Shown here: one piece after another, positions 25,982-39,900 of the stretch | How the letters are laid out: the number at the start of each line of letters is the position of its first letter | Numbering within the stretch: position 1 is the stretch's first letter | Assembly (NCBI GenBank): GCA_028564675.1 | Contig: JAOVVO010000152.1 | Coordinates: 1 to 64,000 of the forward strand | Reading direction: 5' to 3' | Origin: Onchocerca lupi | Lineage: Eukaryota; Nematoda; Chromadorea; Rhabditida; Onchocercidae | DNA length: 64,000 nt | The notes under the pieces: model-generated | What the model saw: only the letters and a program-made list of their open reading frames with translations | Database searches by the model: none | What the model was told of the DNA's origin: nothing | Program-made: the position numbers and the translations under genes

Positions 25982-28900
25982 TTATTTGAACATAATAACT
26001 GCTATTTTGCTTTCATCAGTTATTCCTCTTCTCTCGATAAGTTTCAGTCGCAGATAACCATATAGAAGATCGGTAAGCAAAAAAATCTGTAAAAAAAAAA
26101 AAAAAAAATAAATCAGGGATTAATACAGATATGGCACAAAATGAAGAATAGAAGTGAATGTTCATTCCTTCAGTTTTATTAAATGCAATAGCAAAATCAA
26201 AAAAATGGTCGGTTTTGAAGATCATTTATTAATAGTAATTATTTCAACAACTCCTGTCAATCGCGATGAAAAGGAAGACTAATCAATACCTGAGCAATGG
26301 AATAAGTTAAAGTAACGGCGAAATAGAAATTTGCATTTCCTGAACCAGTAACAATCCACATTTGCCACATTACTGGTGCCAAAAGGATTGTTGCTATCAA
26401 TGCTCCACCAGAAATTAATCCCCAGCGGAAATCTGCGGAAAATAAAAAATAAAATAGATCAATTAATTTTTTGATTAAGCGTCAAACAAGAATTTTTAAA
26501 CAAAGTTTTAGAAACTACAAAATTATCAAATATGTTCTCATATTTTTAAAAAAGTAATTTGATCGAAAACTCATATAACTGCTACATAGAGTAAATAAGA
26601 ACACAAGAGAACATGAAACTAACATTTTTTTAAATTTTCGAAAAGGGGTAATAAACTCAGATAGATCAAACTCTCAGCCATCGATGGATACGATGCAAAG
26701 ACGGAAACGAGAATCATTAGATGATGGAGAAGTACAAAAGCATTGGATCTGAAATAAAAGCACTTGCAAATGATAATTAATGCATTCAAATTGGAAATAT
26801 GATCTGAAACTCAATCTAATACGATATATAAGAAATAAAAAAACTGAATTCAGCTTTTCAAATCAAACTCGGAACTCGCATTCTTAAAAATCTTTTGAGA
26901 TAGAGACAAGTATAATTTAGACAAATAGGTAAAAGTAAATTATAAATTTTATTTCTCTAGTAAAAAACATTACCTTAATGTTAATGATAAGGGTATAAGA
27001 TAAACAAGGATATTGACTTGAAATACCCATAGAAAAAAACGCCGAAAATGGTCGAATACTTCAATGAAAAAATACCAGAATATACCAACGTTTGGCGTCA
27101 AGTCACGAACATCCAATCTAAAAAATTCCAAGCGGAGAATGAAGAAAATTAGATTTAAATGATAATTTTAATAGGACATGATATTATGCAAGATCATCAC
27201 ATTATACATAGCAAATTCTTCTTCTACGCATATTTCGGCTTCATTCCAATATCTCTTTACAAGCAATATTTTAATAAAACTAAAGGATAATGAAACTTAC
27301 AAAAATTTGTAACTTGAATCAATGTAATTCCAACTATTATCATTCAAGAAACAATTAAAAAGTAATAATCCAATCAGCATAACGGTTGAAAACGTAATTA
27401 CTAGCGCCCGTTCTTTAAGTGAAGAGAATTTCATTAATAAAGCGCATATGTAAATAGCTGGATAAAATGCTAACTGCGCAAGCACACTAAACAATATAGT
27501 GCTAAATAGTAGAGAACCTGAAAATTTCATCATTTATTTAAACTTATTTTCTTGGTACTAATGATGAAAACATATAAATGGTAATTTTAAGTAGGCTGTA
27601 ACTTGTAAATTGCTTTTTTCTTATTCTCCCGCTTTTAATGTAATATGACATGAAGTAACAATGTGTGATTGATAAATATATTGATAGCCTATGATAAATA
27701 TATTGAAAGCTTATATAATATACTTAAGACTTTACTTTTTTTTAAAAAAGAAAAAAGTTTAAGCACTCATAGAGAACAAAAATGTGTTGTGATATCTTCT
27801 CTTGATACGTATTTTTAATTAAACAATAGCTAGTGATACTACTGATGGAACTAACTCTCGAAAATATAATAAGAAATTAACTCACCTTTTACAAATGCTA
27901 AAACGAAAAGGGCAGTAATGAGGTTGCAAACAACTGACAGATTAAAAATGGCACAACTGGCAATGGCAACAGGATTAAGCATATAGCTAAAATTTATGAA
28001 TATAAAAACTGAAAAGAGGTGCTGAAAAATAGCATATATAAAGGAATTCTTTTACTTTCAAATTTACTTCGGTTTTTAAAATAAAATTCAAAAATATCGC
28101 AACTGAAAAAGAGATTTCTTTCATTAGTTTTATTCTCGAACACAATATTAGTTTCACTTACCATTTTGAAACCAAATTAGCAATCCGTTCAATATTTTCC
28201 GCACTGCTCCCTTGATTTTTCAAGTAAACTGTTGCTACCATGCGCAAAATTTCACTTGTCACCGCATCGAATGACTGAAGAGAAAAAATGTTTTTGGCTT
28301 TAATTAGTTTTCAGAATTAACCGATACATTTAGATTACCACCTTAATCACATTTGATTTCATTTATAAACAGAAGATATTCCTATAAACTTTACAAAGCC
28401 TAAATGTTATTATGAGCACATATTGAACAAAAAAATTATCGCACAAAAATAATTAATAACTCATGCCACGCATCATTTTTTAAGCTACAAATCGGGAATG
28501 GTTTTTAATTTTGAAAAGATAACTTTAAATTCAATATAACAAAGGAAAGTTTCATACCAAAAACATTATCAACAATAGATTCGGGTGATCGATAAATGCA
28601 GTGAATAAATACAACAGTATAGGCTGCTGAAAAAAATTGAGTTGATATTCTTTACTTTCATACTAATTCCAATTTTTTTATCAAATGAATAAATAACAGT
28701 AAATGGTTCGTTTATTGCTATATATTTTATTTCAACAGATTATAAGCAATAAATCATTCGATAAAAAGCCACTCCGGGCATAATAAATAGAAATGTAAGA
28801 TCGATAATAGCTGAAATATACAAATGTCTCAGAAGTTTCCAATAAACTAAAGGAATACAACCTAAGTTGAACGATGAGTAGCAGGCTGTAGTACAAATCA

Positions 28901-29954
28901 TTGCTGTTTAATTAGTGATTCGACTAAATGTAAGTCGATCAAAATAGATAAAACTATACATCATTTTTGAAATACAAACAAAAGTCGTAGTGTAGCAGTG
29001 CTACCAGCAAATAAAACATTGACTGATCTAATGGTCAAAACTCAGCAAAAAAAAAAGTAAAACTATTTGTAATTTCCGAAATAATTTAAAACTATTATGG
29101 TTAAAATAAGAGGAATGGTAACGGATGAAATCATAACAATAACGTTTCTTGATGTTTATTGCAAATATATTGATGAAGGATTCGTTCCTACCGGTTGAAT
29201 AAAGAAATAATTAAACATACACAATGTATCATATCACCATCATACGGAGAAACGCCATCTTTAAGCATTTGTATTCCATCAATAAGTCTTCGGAACGAAT
29301 TCTGTGGTACATTTAATTCTGGACGCTTTTTTAGAAAATCGATGCAATAAATGTAAGCGAGAATACGAAGAAACAAAGCTAATACACATATTCTGTAAAC
29401 AAACAACTTAGTTATTTAGATTTACTGATCCAATGCCAACTTCAATTTCTTCTACGAAAATTTATTTCTTAATCCGCTCATTCATAATGCATCTTTATTT
29501 TCATAATAATATCAAATTATCATCATAGGAAATGAAACATTCATGCATTTTCGTTAATTACCATCTTCATTAATTACTATCCCATACTAAAATATGGTCT
29601 ATGAATTGCGCTGAAGTAATTATGAGCTGTCAAAAAGTGTTTGTGAATTGTCAGAAAAATCTGTAAGTTGCTTTTTGCCTAAAAATTGTCTCGAAGTGCC
29701 TTCAAGTTGTTCTAAATTAATTTAAATTGATTGCCAAAGCTAGAATTTCAGATCGTAAGAAAATGTAATAGCTGACCATGACTTCATTGTAATACACTTA
29801 TGAATAATGTTGAAAATATTAAAATGTACATCACAATTACATTGCTGAAAATATTCAAGGATCAATTTGTTATAGTCGTAAATTTGCATATTAAGGAAAC
29901 TTACAATAATCTGTTAACAACTGGACGATAATTCGACACGATTGTATTCTTCAT
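25982..29954 (-). CDS. PIGU: GPI transamidase subunit PIG-U
   Basis: Exons in transcript order: 29954-29905, 29392-29221, 28626-28558, 28274-28162, 27986-27886, 27517-27301, 27117-26974, 26748-26624, 26432-26290, 26086-25982 (412 codons plus TAA; human 435). PIG-U is a multi-pass ER membrane subunit of the GPI transamidase, which attaches GPI anchors to secreted proteins. Family blocks include DGVSPYDGD, PILLYLFTAFIDHP, YMLNPVAIASC, LDVRDLTPNVGIFWYFF, SYPSMAESLIYLSLLPLF, NANFYFAVTLTYSIAQ and a final IFLLTDLLYGYLR. About ten hydrophobic segments are visible. The final exon is easy to miss: the frame of the ninth exon stays open past its donor (CAG|GTATTG), but splicing to 26086 recovers the conserved C-terminus in phase. 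The same-strand UBR7 ends 1.7 kb upstream. An operon is possible but unproven. Confidence 0.94.
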
Positions 29955-31625
29955 TTTCGATTAATGCAATTAAAATAACATCAATTATCGTAATAAAATG
30001 TTCCAATGTTTCCCAATTTTGAGCAAAACGAACTTCCAACAATAACTAGCAAATTTATATAAACGAATGACATTTGCTGAAAAAATATCTTGCAAATGTT
30101 TGATAAATTTAAAACAATGATAAATTTCATTTAATCTATCCAAATTGCTAACAATCAATGCCAAATTGTTCAGCCATATGCAAAATGACTTGAATCTACT
30201 TATACATGAGCGAATTATGGAAAAATCAATACACTTTTTTTCTCGGAAAATACAAAAAGGTTCTTCAGTCGGTCTTATATCAATCATATAAATTCCTTGT
30301 TAAAAATATGCTATAAATCCCTGAATGATCCTCTAATCAATTAAATTTTCATTCGTCGATAATCAATGATTTATTTCCAAATAAGCTATGATTTCCGTAA
30401 TCAAGTTTATCAGTATCATAGTGAAGTAATAATGCAATAGATTATAATATTATTCACAATTTTCTTTAATATTAAAATGATTTCTGATCATTTATTGGTA
30501 TGAAAAAAATAAAAACACAAATAAAATATTCGAAATGTTTTATTGAACATTAACGAGCGAAGAATGATCCATCCATGCATAAAGATTAAGACAATTGCCA
30601 TGAAACGAGAAGTAATCATTTTCTATAACAAATTGCCTTCAAAAATACAAAGTGATCAGCGAGTGAATAGAACATTCGTAATAGGAAATGAAACAGGATA
30701 GAGAGTATGAACATGCAAAATAAACAAGTAACTAGAGTAATTATTTCCACTTTCGTTCCTTTTTTTCTTTTTTTTTTAATTATTGATTCTTTAGAACGAC
30801 TCAAAATTCATTTGAATAGTTTTAAATTTTCGAAAGAAAGGTTTCTTTCTTCTGTTACTAATAAATTTAAGTTTGCATATCAAAAAACGTAACTATTAAT
30901 GTTAATATTCTATTTTTTGACCATTTTTGATCAAGATACTGTAATTATTTTTCTAATGGTTCTGAAAATTCAAAACTGCTGAAACAAATTCTGCAAAATT
31001 TTTCAAACAAATATCGCGTATATTGAGAATGATTCAAAATTACATATGCAACAAATGAAAAGGGCCAACTCCAAGTGTGTTCCGATATTTGACCATACAT
31101 TCTTATTTATCAAATCGGTTAGATCAACTTGAAGATCATTTGGAACTGATCGAAATTTCTTAATGAAAAAATATCTGTATAAATTAGTTCAGAGAAATCT
31201 GTACTGCAATATATTGTTGCTCTAGAAAAATCTATACATAAATGTAACAGATAAAAGATACTAAACGGAAAATAATCTACACGGATAAACTAAAGATGAC
31301 TGTATCTCAACATACAGTGAGATCTTAATAATAATGAGAATAGAGGAAGTTCCAGTAATTCTGGCGATAATTATTTATCAATTTTAATGCCTTGCTCAAA
31401 GAGTCTAAGATAAAATATTCATACCAAATTTTTGCTTGAAAGTACGATGAATTTCAGATACAAATTTTGCTACCTGATGGCTGACAATCATTAAGCGAGA
31501 ATATTTTTAAACGCAGAAAAAAAATTTTCTTTTAAAACACGTTAAGAGAATATCTTTAAACATGGAAATAAGAGGTAGCAAGTAAATATTGAAGTATGCC
31601 ACTATTGCTGAATTCGAGCATTAAC
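29955..31625. other. Spacer between UBR7 and PIGU (both minus strand)
   Basis: No recognised gene. A minus-strand open frame of 100 codons (30287-29985) ends 31 bases before the PIGU ATG. It has no recognisable domain and no good splice context, so I do not call it. No clear acceptor lies close to the PIGU ATG. The rest is AT-rich with poly-T tracts. Confidence 0.45.
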
Positions 31626-34600
31626 TCATAGCTGAGATAGAATATCTTCGCGACGTCGTTTGCGTTCCATTTCAAGTTCTTGGAAAAACTGATCAATATC
31701 TTCTTTTTTCACTTCTCTTCCTTCATCGGCTAATCGTTTCAAGTGATTCCCCAGTTTCTGTTTCATTTCTTCATATCCTGCAAAAAAAGATTTCAAAAGC
31801 AGATGATGTAAAAAATAGAACAATCATAAATTTGTATTTGAATTCAAAAATTATACGAAATAAACTTTTGTACCTTTAAAAAGTGTTATTGCCCCTTCAC
31901 GACCAGCCACATCAATCAATGCATTTGTCATGACTCGATCGTCATCCTTCGGTTTATCATCATTTTTATTACTGTGCGATTCAACAAATGTTTGCATACA
32001 ATCTGAGAGATCGGTCAAAAATTGAAGATCATTGTCCTCGTAAAAATTCTGAAAGTGCTTACGCTTAAAAACTTAGACTTCAAAACAATATAAACGAAAA
32101 GTGAATTAAAATGTCCAGAATCTTAAGCAGTAATCTCGAGCTCAATATAGCATATCAGCTATTTCGCTTATCATTTAATGAATGATGTAGTATAAGCGAC
32201 CAAGTTCCATACAACATTTCAATTCTGATATCTAGGATAAAGTAATAAATAGAAAAGATATCACTGAAAAAATGGAGCTCACAGAAGTTAAGTCAACAGA
32301 TAACAGATATCTTTTGCAGTTAACGCAAGCAAAGACGATATTAGCTAGTCGAAATTCTTTCTCATGCAGAAGTTTCCAGTTTCTTTTTCCATAAATTCAT
32401 TGTAATTTTAAATTTCTGGACAAAATCTGACTTGAACATACCGCACAAATTTTACACTGACATAAACGATTTCGCCATTTGTAGGAGTTGAAAAACAGAG
32501 AACACGGTTGCCTGTTTTCATTTATTTTAATATTCGCTTCAAGCCATTTCAATTTACATGATTTATCATCGCCACACATTTCTTTGTATGTCCCGTCAGC
32601 GTAGGACAGCAGGAATGTGAAACGTGTGACACAATTTCGACAAATGACTTCTTCTACTTCATTTATGTCAACATTATCGGGTGTTTCCTCCAGATGCTAT
32701 AAAAAATTAGTGCAATAATAGATTTATTAAAATATCTTTTAAAATTATAATTTTCCCAGTTGATTGTAATTCTTTAATTTCCTCTTTTAATGTTTCCATC
32801 ACAAATATAATTAAATAATAATCTTAATACAAAGAAACAATGTTAATTTCCGTTTCAAATCTTAGGCTCTCTCATTTTCATAACAATCAGTAGTCCAAAA
32901 ATGTATAGATTGAATGAAATAGTTCGAAAGTTGAAATGAAAACTATAAATTAGTGGAATTTTATATACTTGCAGGTGGAACCAATCCTCACACACAATGC
33001 ATTGCAGCATTTCGCAGTCTTCGTATTCTTCGCACGGATATGGTCTATTGCAAGTGCAATAGAGACCATCAAAATTATGATTATATTTATTTCGCTCATT
33101 TAGTGGCTTTTTTTCCTGAAAAAGAATATAATAAATTTCATATGTCTCGATAAAAGAATTAATTTTGAAATAATTTTAAAATCTATTAGAGTTTCATCAG
33201 AAACTCGCGAGAATTTTGTGTAACATAGCTGTGAATGATAGTTTACTGTCAAAAATTTAGACTGCAAAACAACAAATCAATTGTAAAACTATTGGTCGAT
33301 GCACTACCACAGAATACTAGCTTGACCAGTAGAAAAGTGGTAATCCTTATTTGAAATTTTCGGATCTTTTTTTGTTTCAAAACTATTCAAATTCTATCAC
33401 TTCCCCGATATGATGAGATCTCAATGTCTAAGTTCATTGATAAATAAGGCGCCGCAAAAAAAACAAAAACAAAATTTTTACAAAAATGGAGTCAACGCAA
33501 AATCTCTCTATTGGATTATTTAAATTGAAATTTCCGGATATTTTATAAAAAATCCAATTTTTTTAAAGCATAATACTAATATTATTGATATTACTTTGTA
33601 TAACATGCAAGGATTTTTGAATTTGGAATTCCCACAATCGCAGCAAAAATTCCGCTTTGTGTACAATTCAACGAGTTCATGACCATCATGACAATTGACG
33701 CTACATGCATAACAAAGAGCTGCAGGTTCTGTAGTACTTGTACAATCACGACAAGAATACAATGGTTGTCGCGGTTTATATCCCTATAATTCAATAAATT
33801 TAAAATATTTAAACTGACAAAATAATAAAAACAGTAAGCTTCTTTCCGTTTATTATTTGATCAAGACCATAACCTTGAAATCGGAAGTTCTAATTAAAAG
33901 AAATTTAATAATCACTTGCCATTACATGCTTTAGTATACTGAAACGACTTTTAGTCAAGAAACTAATACTTCAATACTTACGTAAAATTTAAATAACGAA
34001 ATTAATCGTTGCAATGTGTAGCTAGAATTCCAGTCTAATTTATGAGTCAAAAAATGACCTCTGGATATGTGCAAACATTAGCATTAGCCCCTCCTAGCAG
34101 AGCCTCAGCTTCTGCTTCAAGTTCTTCATGTGCTTCAATAACTTCATTTAATGTCACCAATGGATCACTCGGTATTCTGAAAAATGATGTATCAAAAAAC
34201 AAATAATATCAAGCATTTATGTTTATTCATATCAAGCCATAGCATTCGTTTCAAAGCCTATTCATGTCACGCCATAGTATTCATTTCAAAGCCTATTATT
34301 AATCAAGACTGCTTCTCTACGTTTATCAAATTATTATTAGATAAAAAGAACTCCCTTAAAAGATTGATTGCGACATTCTGCATTCTTTTACAGGTTTACT
34401 ATAACGATTATATAATACATCTAGTCATCCAACTAACATTGCAAAAAACCATTAATGATTTACGATGGATTCACATCTCAAATTCCTATACGATTTCATT
34501 TGTTTTGCTTAATGGCTATTACACCTTTGGATCGTTTGATTCCACTTTGTAGCAACAGAGTTTTATCAGTTTCTCTGATGTTTTCGAAAATATGCCCTAG

Positions 34601-35421
34601 TGGTCCTCAGCATCATTCACGCATTGCCATTCTCATATCATGGTAAGTCATTCAAGTCCGATTCAGATATAATGGAATATATAAATTTCACATACGAAAA
34701 TTATGTCTTTAATAAATCACACAACTAATTACTTGCTACTAAAACAAACAACTCATTATCAAAATATTGTTGCATTAATTCCACGAATTCAATCTTGTCC
34801 TACTCGCTTCTTCTGCCTTTAATAGCTGTCTTATCAGTCGAATCAAATAACTATGTATGAAATGATTCTCATTCAAGAATTTTCATAATCATTAAAAAGC
34901 ATGAAAATTAAGACCCAAATTTGGTCAAATAAAAATCTAAGAAACAGTAATGTTTAATCTTCTGCTGAGCGATTTCCAAACTTGATTTATGATCAAATTC
35001 GATCAATCATTTCTAAGTTTAAATGCTTGAAAATAACCATATCCGGAAAGTTTCAACTTAGTTAGCAGAATAATGCATGAAAACATGTTTCTCGAAATCT
35101 TTTACCTCGTTTTAAAAATAAGTTAAACCTCCTAAAAAACACAAATTCGCCGAATTTCGTCTAATTCATTTCGATGCTAAGTATTGCTAAGTACTATCGA
35201 ATTACATAGAATAAAAAGCGAAAAAAAACAGCAATTATTGACGGAAATCTAGTACGGCTAAATTTGAAACTGAAATCTAATTTCAGCAAATAATCAAAAA
35301 AAAAAGTCAAAAATACATACTCGGAGTCATTTTCGGCACTTTCTGGTTCTATGTCGCTTTGGCGATTTTCATTGTCGAGTTTTGCTTCGTCAGGACCATT
35401 CGTTGAAATGTCTCGTTCCAT
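31626..35421 (-). CDS. UBR7: UBR-box and PHD-finger E3 ligase UBR7
   Basis: Exons in transcript order: 35421-35321, 34176-34059, 33783-33595, 33115-32969, 32696-32442, 32048-31874, 31777-31626 (378 codons plus TGA; human 425). After an acidic leader there is a UBR box (about residues 68-136; VCTYPEG, YSCRDC, LCYACSVNCHDGHEL, NFCCDCGN), the zinc-bound fold that reads N-degrons. A PHD-type zinc finger follows (about residues 155-215; LYCTCNRPYPC, MLQCIVCEDWFH, EVICRNC). The C-terminal half continues with the UBR7 signatures CGDDKSCKLKWL, RNRLCQC and a final FFQELEMERKRRR. UBR7 is a nuclear ubiquitin ligase with histone H2B as a reported target. The ATG lies four bases after TTACAG (minus strand, acceptor at 35427/35426), a likely spliced-leader addition site. 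Confidence 0.95.
34224..34293. repeat. 35-bp tandem duplication in UBR7 intron 1
   Basis: Copies at 34224-34258 and 34259-34293 share the pattern TATTCAT...GCCATAG...TTTCAAAGCC with four differences. It lies within the intron between the first and second UBR7 exons. Confidence 0.85.
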
Positions 35422-35425
35422 CACT

Positions 35426-35427
35426 CT
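35426..35427 (-). promoter_or_regulatory. Candidate trans-splice acceptor of UBR7
   Basis: On the minus strand TTCAATTACAG is followed by only AGTG and then the UBR7 ATG. With no visible upstream exon, this is the typical placement of a nematode spliced-leader acceptor. Confidence 0.5.
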
Positions 35428-36982
35428 GTAATTGAACTCAAACTTAATTATTACCAAACAACTAAATAATAACTTCGTTGTTCAAAAAATTAAATAATGA
35501 TTTCGAGACACCAAATTGCACTCTTTTCCCGGAAGAGTTTAATTTAGTGTTGTCGAAATCATTAATTAATTTTTCGCATTTTATATAAATGATATAAACA
35601 AAATTAAGGTAAAAACAAACTCCCAACTTTAAAATGGATCTAAATTTTTTTCAAACCATCAATTATATGTTGACGAAAATCAATAATTCTTCAAATGCAT
35701 GATACCGAATTTGATTTAAATTTAAGTTGATAGTTTTCCAAATGTGCAGAATTTGACTTCAATTCAAAATTTAACGATTTCATATGAAACAGCAATCCCT
35801 TCCAACTTCAAAAGACCCTATTTATCGGAGAAAACGAGATTTTAAGAATGCATTCTTCGGAAAAAATATCAATAAATCGGTGGCCGAGCCATTTTATAAG
35901 TCATTCAAGTAAACAAAGACACGGCCAAGGGCGCTAGATCGAATAAGAACAGTTTGCTGGGTAAGTAAGGATAATGGCGGGTAAGTAAAGATATTGGCAG
36001 GCAAGTAAGGTAGGTAAGTATATTCCAGTATTTAGAAGATATGTTTCTCTTCTGTTGCTCATATCTTGCATGTTTACAAATTTTAAATGTTATGTATAAA
36101 AAATGCGAGCACTTAGATGGGTATGTTTTGTTTGTAAATAACAACAAAAACTCTTTAATTTTTGTCGAAATTTCACAATTATTTTTAAAATTCACATTTT
36201 CTTTAATTATATTAAGGAGCAAAAATGATATTAAAGTTAGAATCATATGCATTTTATGCATAATATATATGGGAACTGAAGTCATATGTCATATGAAACT
36301 GAAACGTAAGAGATTAGAGGATTTTTTTTTTTTTTTTTTTTAATATATGAAATGCTATCTTGCATATGCTAAAAATATGATACTATAAAAAAAATAGATA
36401 ATTTATGCTGTAATTTTTATTGATAGATTTAGAATTTCGATAGTTAGTTTATTTTTTTTCTATAACTGATCATTTGTTTTCACAAGCGCATTGATTTTTT
36501 GATGGTTGATTTACGATTTTTCAAATTTTTTTAAATGTCGAATGACTCATTGTTTTCTTGTCACTGAGATAGAAATACGTTTTGCCAAAGTTTTATTGTA
36601 GCAATGTTGGAAATGGGAAAAAGCTAATTGTTTGTTGCTATTTAACTTTAAAAATTTACTATTTAATTTTGAAAATTTCATTTATTTAAACTGAGCTATA
36701 TTTTTTAATTTTCTTCACATACTTTATTAAATTGCATCGCTCCTATATTATTTCATGTGAATGTACTAGATGAAAACTTGTAATCAATCTTTTGTATACT
36801 TGAAATTTTCAAGTTTTATTTTCAGAAATACCGCTGCATAATTTGAAGAAGCGGGTAATTGAACAATGGCTTTCATTATAGCAATATTAGGAATGGAAAA
36901 AAGCTGCTCATTTGTTGTTAACTTTAAAAATTTTATGTATTTAAATTGACCATTTGTGCTCGATGAAATATACTTGAACAAA
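35428..36982. other. Divergent promoter region between UBR7 (-) and the DHHC gene (+)
   Basis: This 1.5-kb spacer separates two start codons pointing away from each other and should contain both promoters. It has a 20-bp tandem repeat (35961-36020), a poly-T run near 36325-36341 and no supported coding exon. A 126-codon minus-strand frame across the repeat looks like chance. Confidence 0.5.
35961..36020. repeat. 20-bp tandem repeat carrying GTAAGT, three copies
   Basis: Units start at 35961, 35981 and 36001, each beginning GTAAGTAAG or a one-base variant. The third copy drifts but contains a further GGTAAGTA. It sits in the spacer between two divergent genes. Confidence 0.85.
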
Positions 36983-39900
36983 ATGAATGATAAGACACGA
37001 TTTTGCGGCGTATCGTGGTGTGTGCGAGACGCTTGTGGTCTCACGTGCGCTGTCTTCACATGGTATGCATAATGAATTCACTTGATTTGATTAAATTATT
37101 TAAACTTATTCTATCACTTATGTCGGGAAATTTGTTTGTGGCACAACCACAAACTTAGGTTATTAAGCCTTCATTACAAAAAATTGGATAACGTAACACA
37201 ACATGCAAATTACAAATCAGTAATATCAATATAACAAGGTTAATGGTTAAAAAACCCAGTCAAACCATATAACCGCTCCCGTTGACATTCTGTATAAAAT
37301 GATAGAAAAGGGCACCTTTGTTAGCGCCTGATCTACTGCAGACATTGGCATAGTTAAGGATTACAGGGCTATTTAAGAACAAAGAAATGATTCAACATAT
37401 CTACAAGGATTCGCAAATTATCTGAATGGAATTTTCTTCGGTTTTTCCGACAACATATATCATTTATGTTATATTCGCCTTCTAATACCAGGGAATTTCA
37501 CCATTTTTTCCTATTCTTTTCCCTTTAATTTTAAGTATCTATATGAAATTTGTATTAAGTAATATGAATTTTGTAGATTGAATTATTTTTTCTTTTATAC
37601 AAATATGTTTCCTTACTTCTGTCAGAACACAAATGAAAGTTTAATTCCTACAAATTAGTGCCTCCGACGCGACTTCATTCATTGTAAAGATAACAGAATA
37701 CGTTAACGATAAAACTTTCGAAAAAATGAAATTTTTTTACGAGGAAAGGATAATATATTAATGCAAAGAATAATTTGCATGATATTTTGGAATTAAAAAT
37801 CCGTGGGGATAATTAAAACTAGAAAGAACGGTAAATTAAAAAGTAGGAAATTTATGACTCAGGAAAAATTCAGAAGTAGAAGATAAATGAATTAGAAAAT
37901 GTAAGGGAAACAATTTATATGATTTTTCAATCTTAATTAAATGCTGGAAGAACATCAAAAAATAATTTATTTTGCAATACCTTTTATAATTGATAAACTA
38001 CCGCAAGGCAGTAGTGTCATACGATAGGAAGTTAATAAATTCAAAAATGCTAGACAAGTCAATAGAAAATTTACTTATCGCAAAAACAGAGAAAATTTTA
38101 TCTGAAGATAGCCAAAACAAGCTTACATCAACAATGCACTATGTGATATATATATCTATTCTAAATTGGGAAGGACTGAAAACAAAAATTGGAAAGCTAC
38201 TTACCTCATTTAGAGCTGTTTTTTTTTTTTTTTTTTTTCAATTCATAAAATGAAACAGAAGATCAAAAAAATACGCGAAAAGCGGGCAAAAATCCAAGCA
38301 CAAATAATCAAATTAGAAGATAAAATTTGAAAAATATGATGTGATTTGATTATAGTAATGTATCTTCTATTTTCCTTTCATCATCCATTATTTGTTCAAT
38401 TAATCCTTTTTGAAAGAAAATATTCCTAATTTCTGAGTAATTTCGAGGTCGAGTGAAGATAAATTTCGAAGCTCTAAATAAGTGATTATTCATCTCTGCT
38501 TATTGTTTATAATTTGATTAAGTCTTTCCTTTTTATCAAATACTTTTTGAAATATTTCAGTAATATATTTTCATTTTTTAGAATTCAATAGTTTTTTTTT
38601 CTTTTCTTTTTGCAGGTTTCTCATTTTATATGGAGAATTTTGCGTGCTTACAGTAATGATGGCATCTTGGTCGAAATATGCTATCCACCAAACATTCCAT
38701 GCTATCATTTTCCATATTCTTGTGTGCTTAGCATTCTCATCGCATATCAAAACGATGTTTACCGATCCCGGTGCTGTGCCGAAAGGTAATGCTACTGATG
38801 AGTATATACAGCGATTACAATTCACGCGAAAAAGTGTAATCTACAAATGCGCAAAGTGGTTAGTTCCAGTTGATTAATTCAAAATATCTCTTTTCCTTTG
38901 GATTTTCTTCAAGTTCTGGTTGATGGTGGATCATTTATTTTCATTCTTACTATTTTATTGCATTTGAATTTAACTTCGTTTACTTGCTTTATGCAATTTT
39001 TATAAGTTGCATTTTTTTTTTCTCCCTCTTTGCTTATTTACAATTTATTGCGAAAAGTAAAAGTTAAATGTTTGCAATATCATTGAACTACTGTAATTGT
39101 TATTGAAATATTACTGTAATTGAAGTCTTGTTAGTGATTTATGAATTATGTTTTGAAAGAATGATGATTCAATAATTGATTGTTGTAGTAGCAGTGTGAA
39201 ACCGGAACGAGCGCATCACTGTAGTGTATGTGGAAGATGTGTTAGACGAATGGATCATCATTGTCCATGGGTAAACAACTGTGTTGGTGAAGGAAATCAG
39301 AAATATTTTGTACTGTTCACGGTACTGATTTTTTCATAATGGTGAAGCTGGAAAATAGTCACACTGATTTATAAAGAATTTTTCTAGAAAGTTTTGCTTT
39401 AGTAAAGATTGTTTCGTGAGCAGTAGAAATAAAATTTTCTTTTGAAGTTTTCACATTCAATTCGTCGAAATTCTCTCCTCTCTTTTCTAGAACTTATTAC
39501 TAGTCCCTATTTTATTTCAGTATTCGTATCATTTAGATTAACGATTTTTAAAACTGTATTGTTTGTAAAAACATCCTTAAATGCAGCAGACATATGTCAT
39601 GGGTTGTTCAATATGTGGATGATGTAAATCTTAACAGTAATTCTTGATTAAGTATATTTAAAGTCAGTAACTATCAGAGTTTGTTGTCATTTTAATAATA
39701 GAATCTTAAAACTAATTGTTATAGATGTACATAGCATTGTTATCCACACATGCCATATATTGGGCAATATGGCAGTTTGTTTTATGTGTTAACGGTGATT
39801 GGCAAAATTGTTCGTTGTTCGAACCACCAGTTACAGCAGTTTTGCTTGTATTTCTGATATTTGAAGCTATTCTTTTTGCAATATTCACACTTATTATGTT

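Noticed and set aside
29985..30287. 100-codon minus-strand open frame just upstream of PIGU
   Set aside because: No recognisable domain, no splice or trans-splice context, and a composition expected of AT-rich DNA. I briefly considered PEX11 similarity but the order of motifs does not fit.
35905..36285. 126-codon minus-strand open frame
   Set aside because: It crosses the 20-bp GTAAGT repeat, is rich in Leu/Ser/Phe from composition, and matches no family.
37990..38253. 87-codon plus-strand open frame within the DHHC gene's first intron
   Set aside because: It ends in a poly-T-encoded phenylalanine run, and has no splice context or homology.
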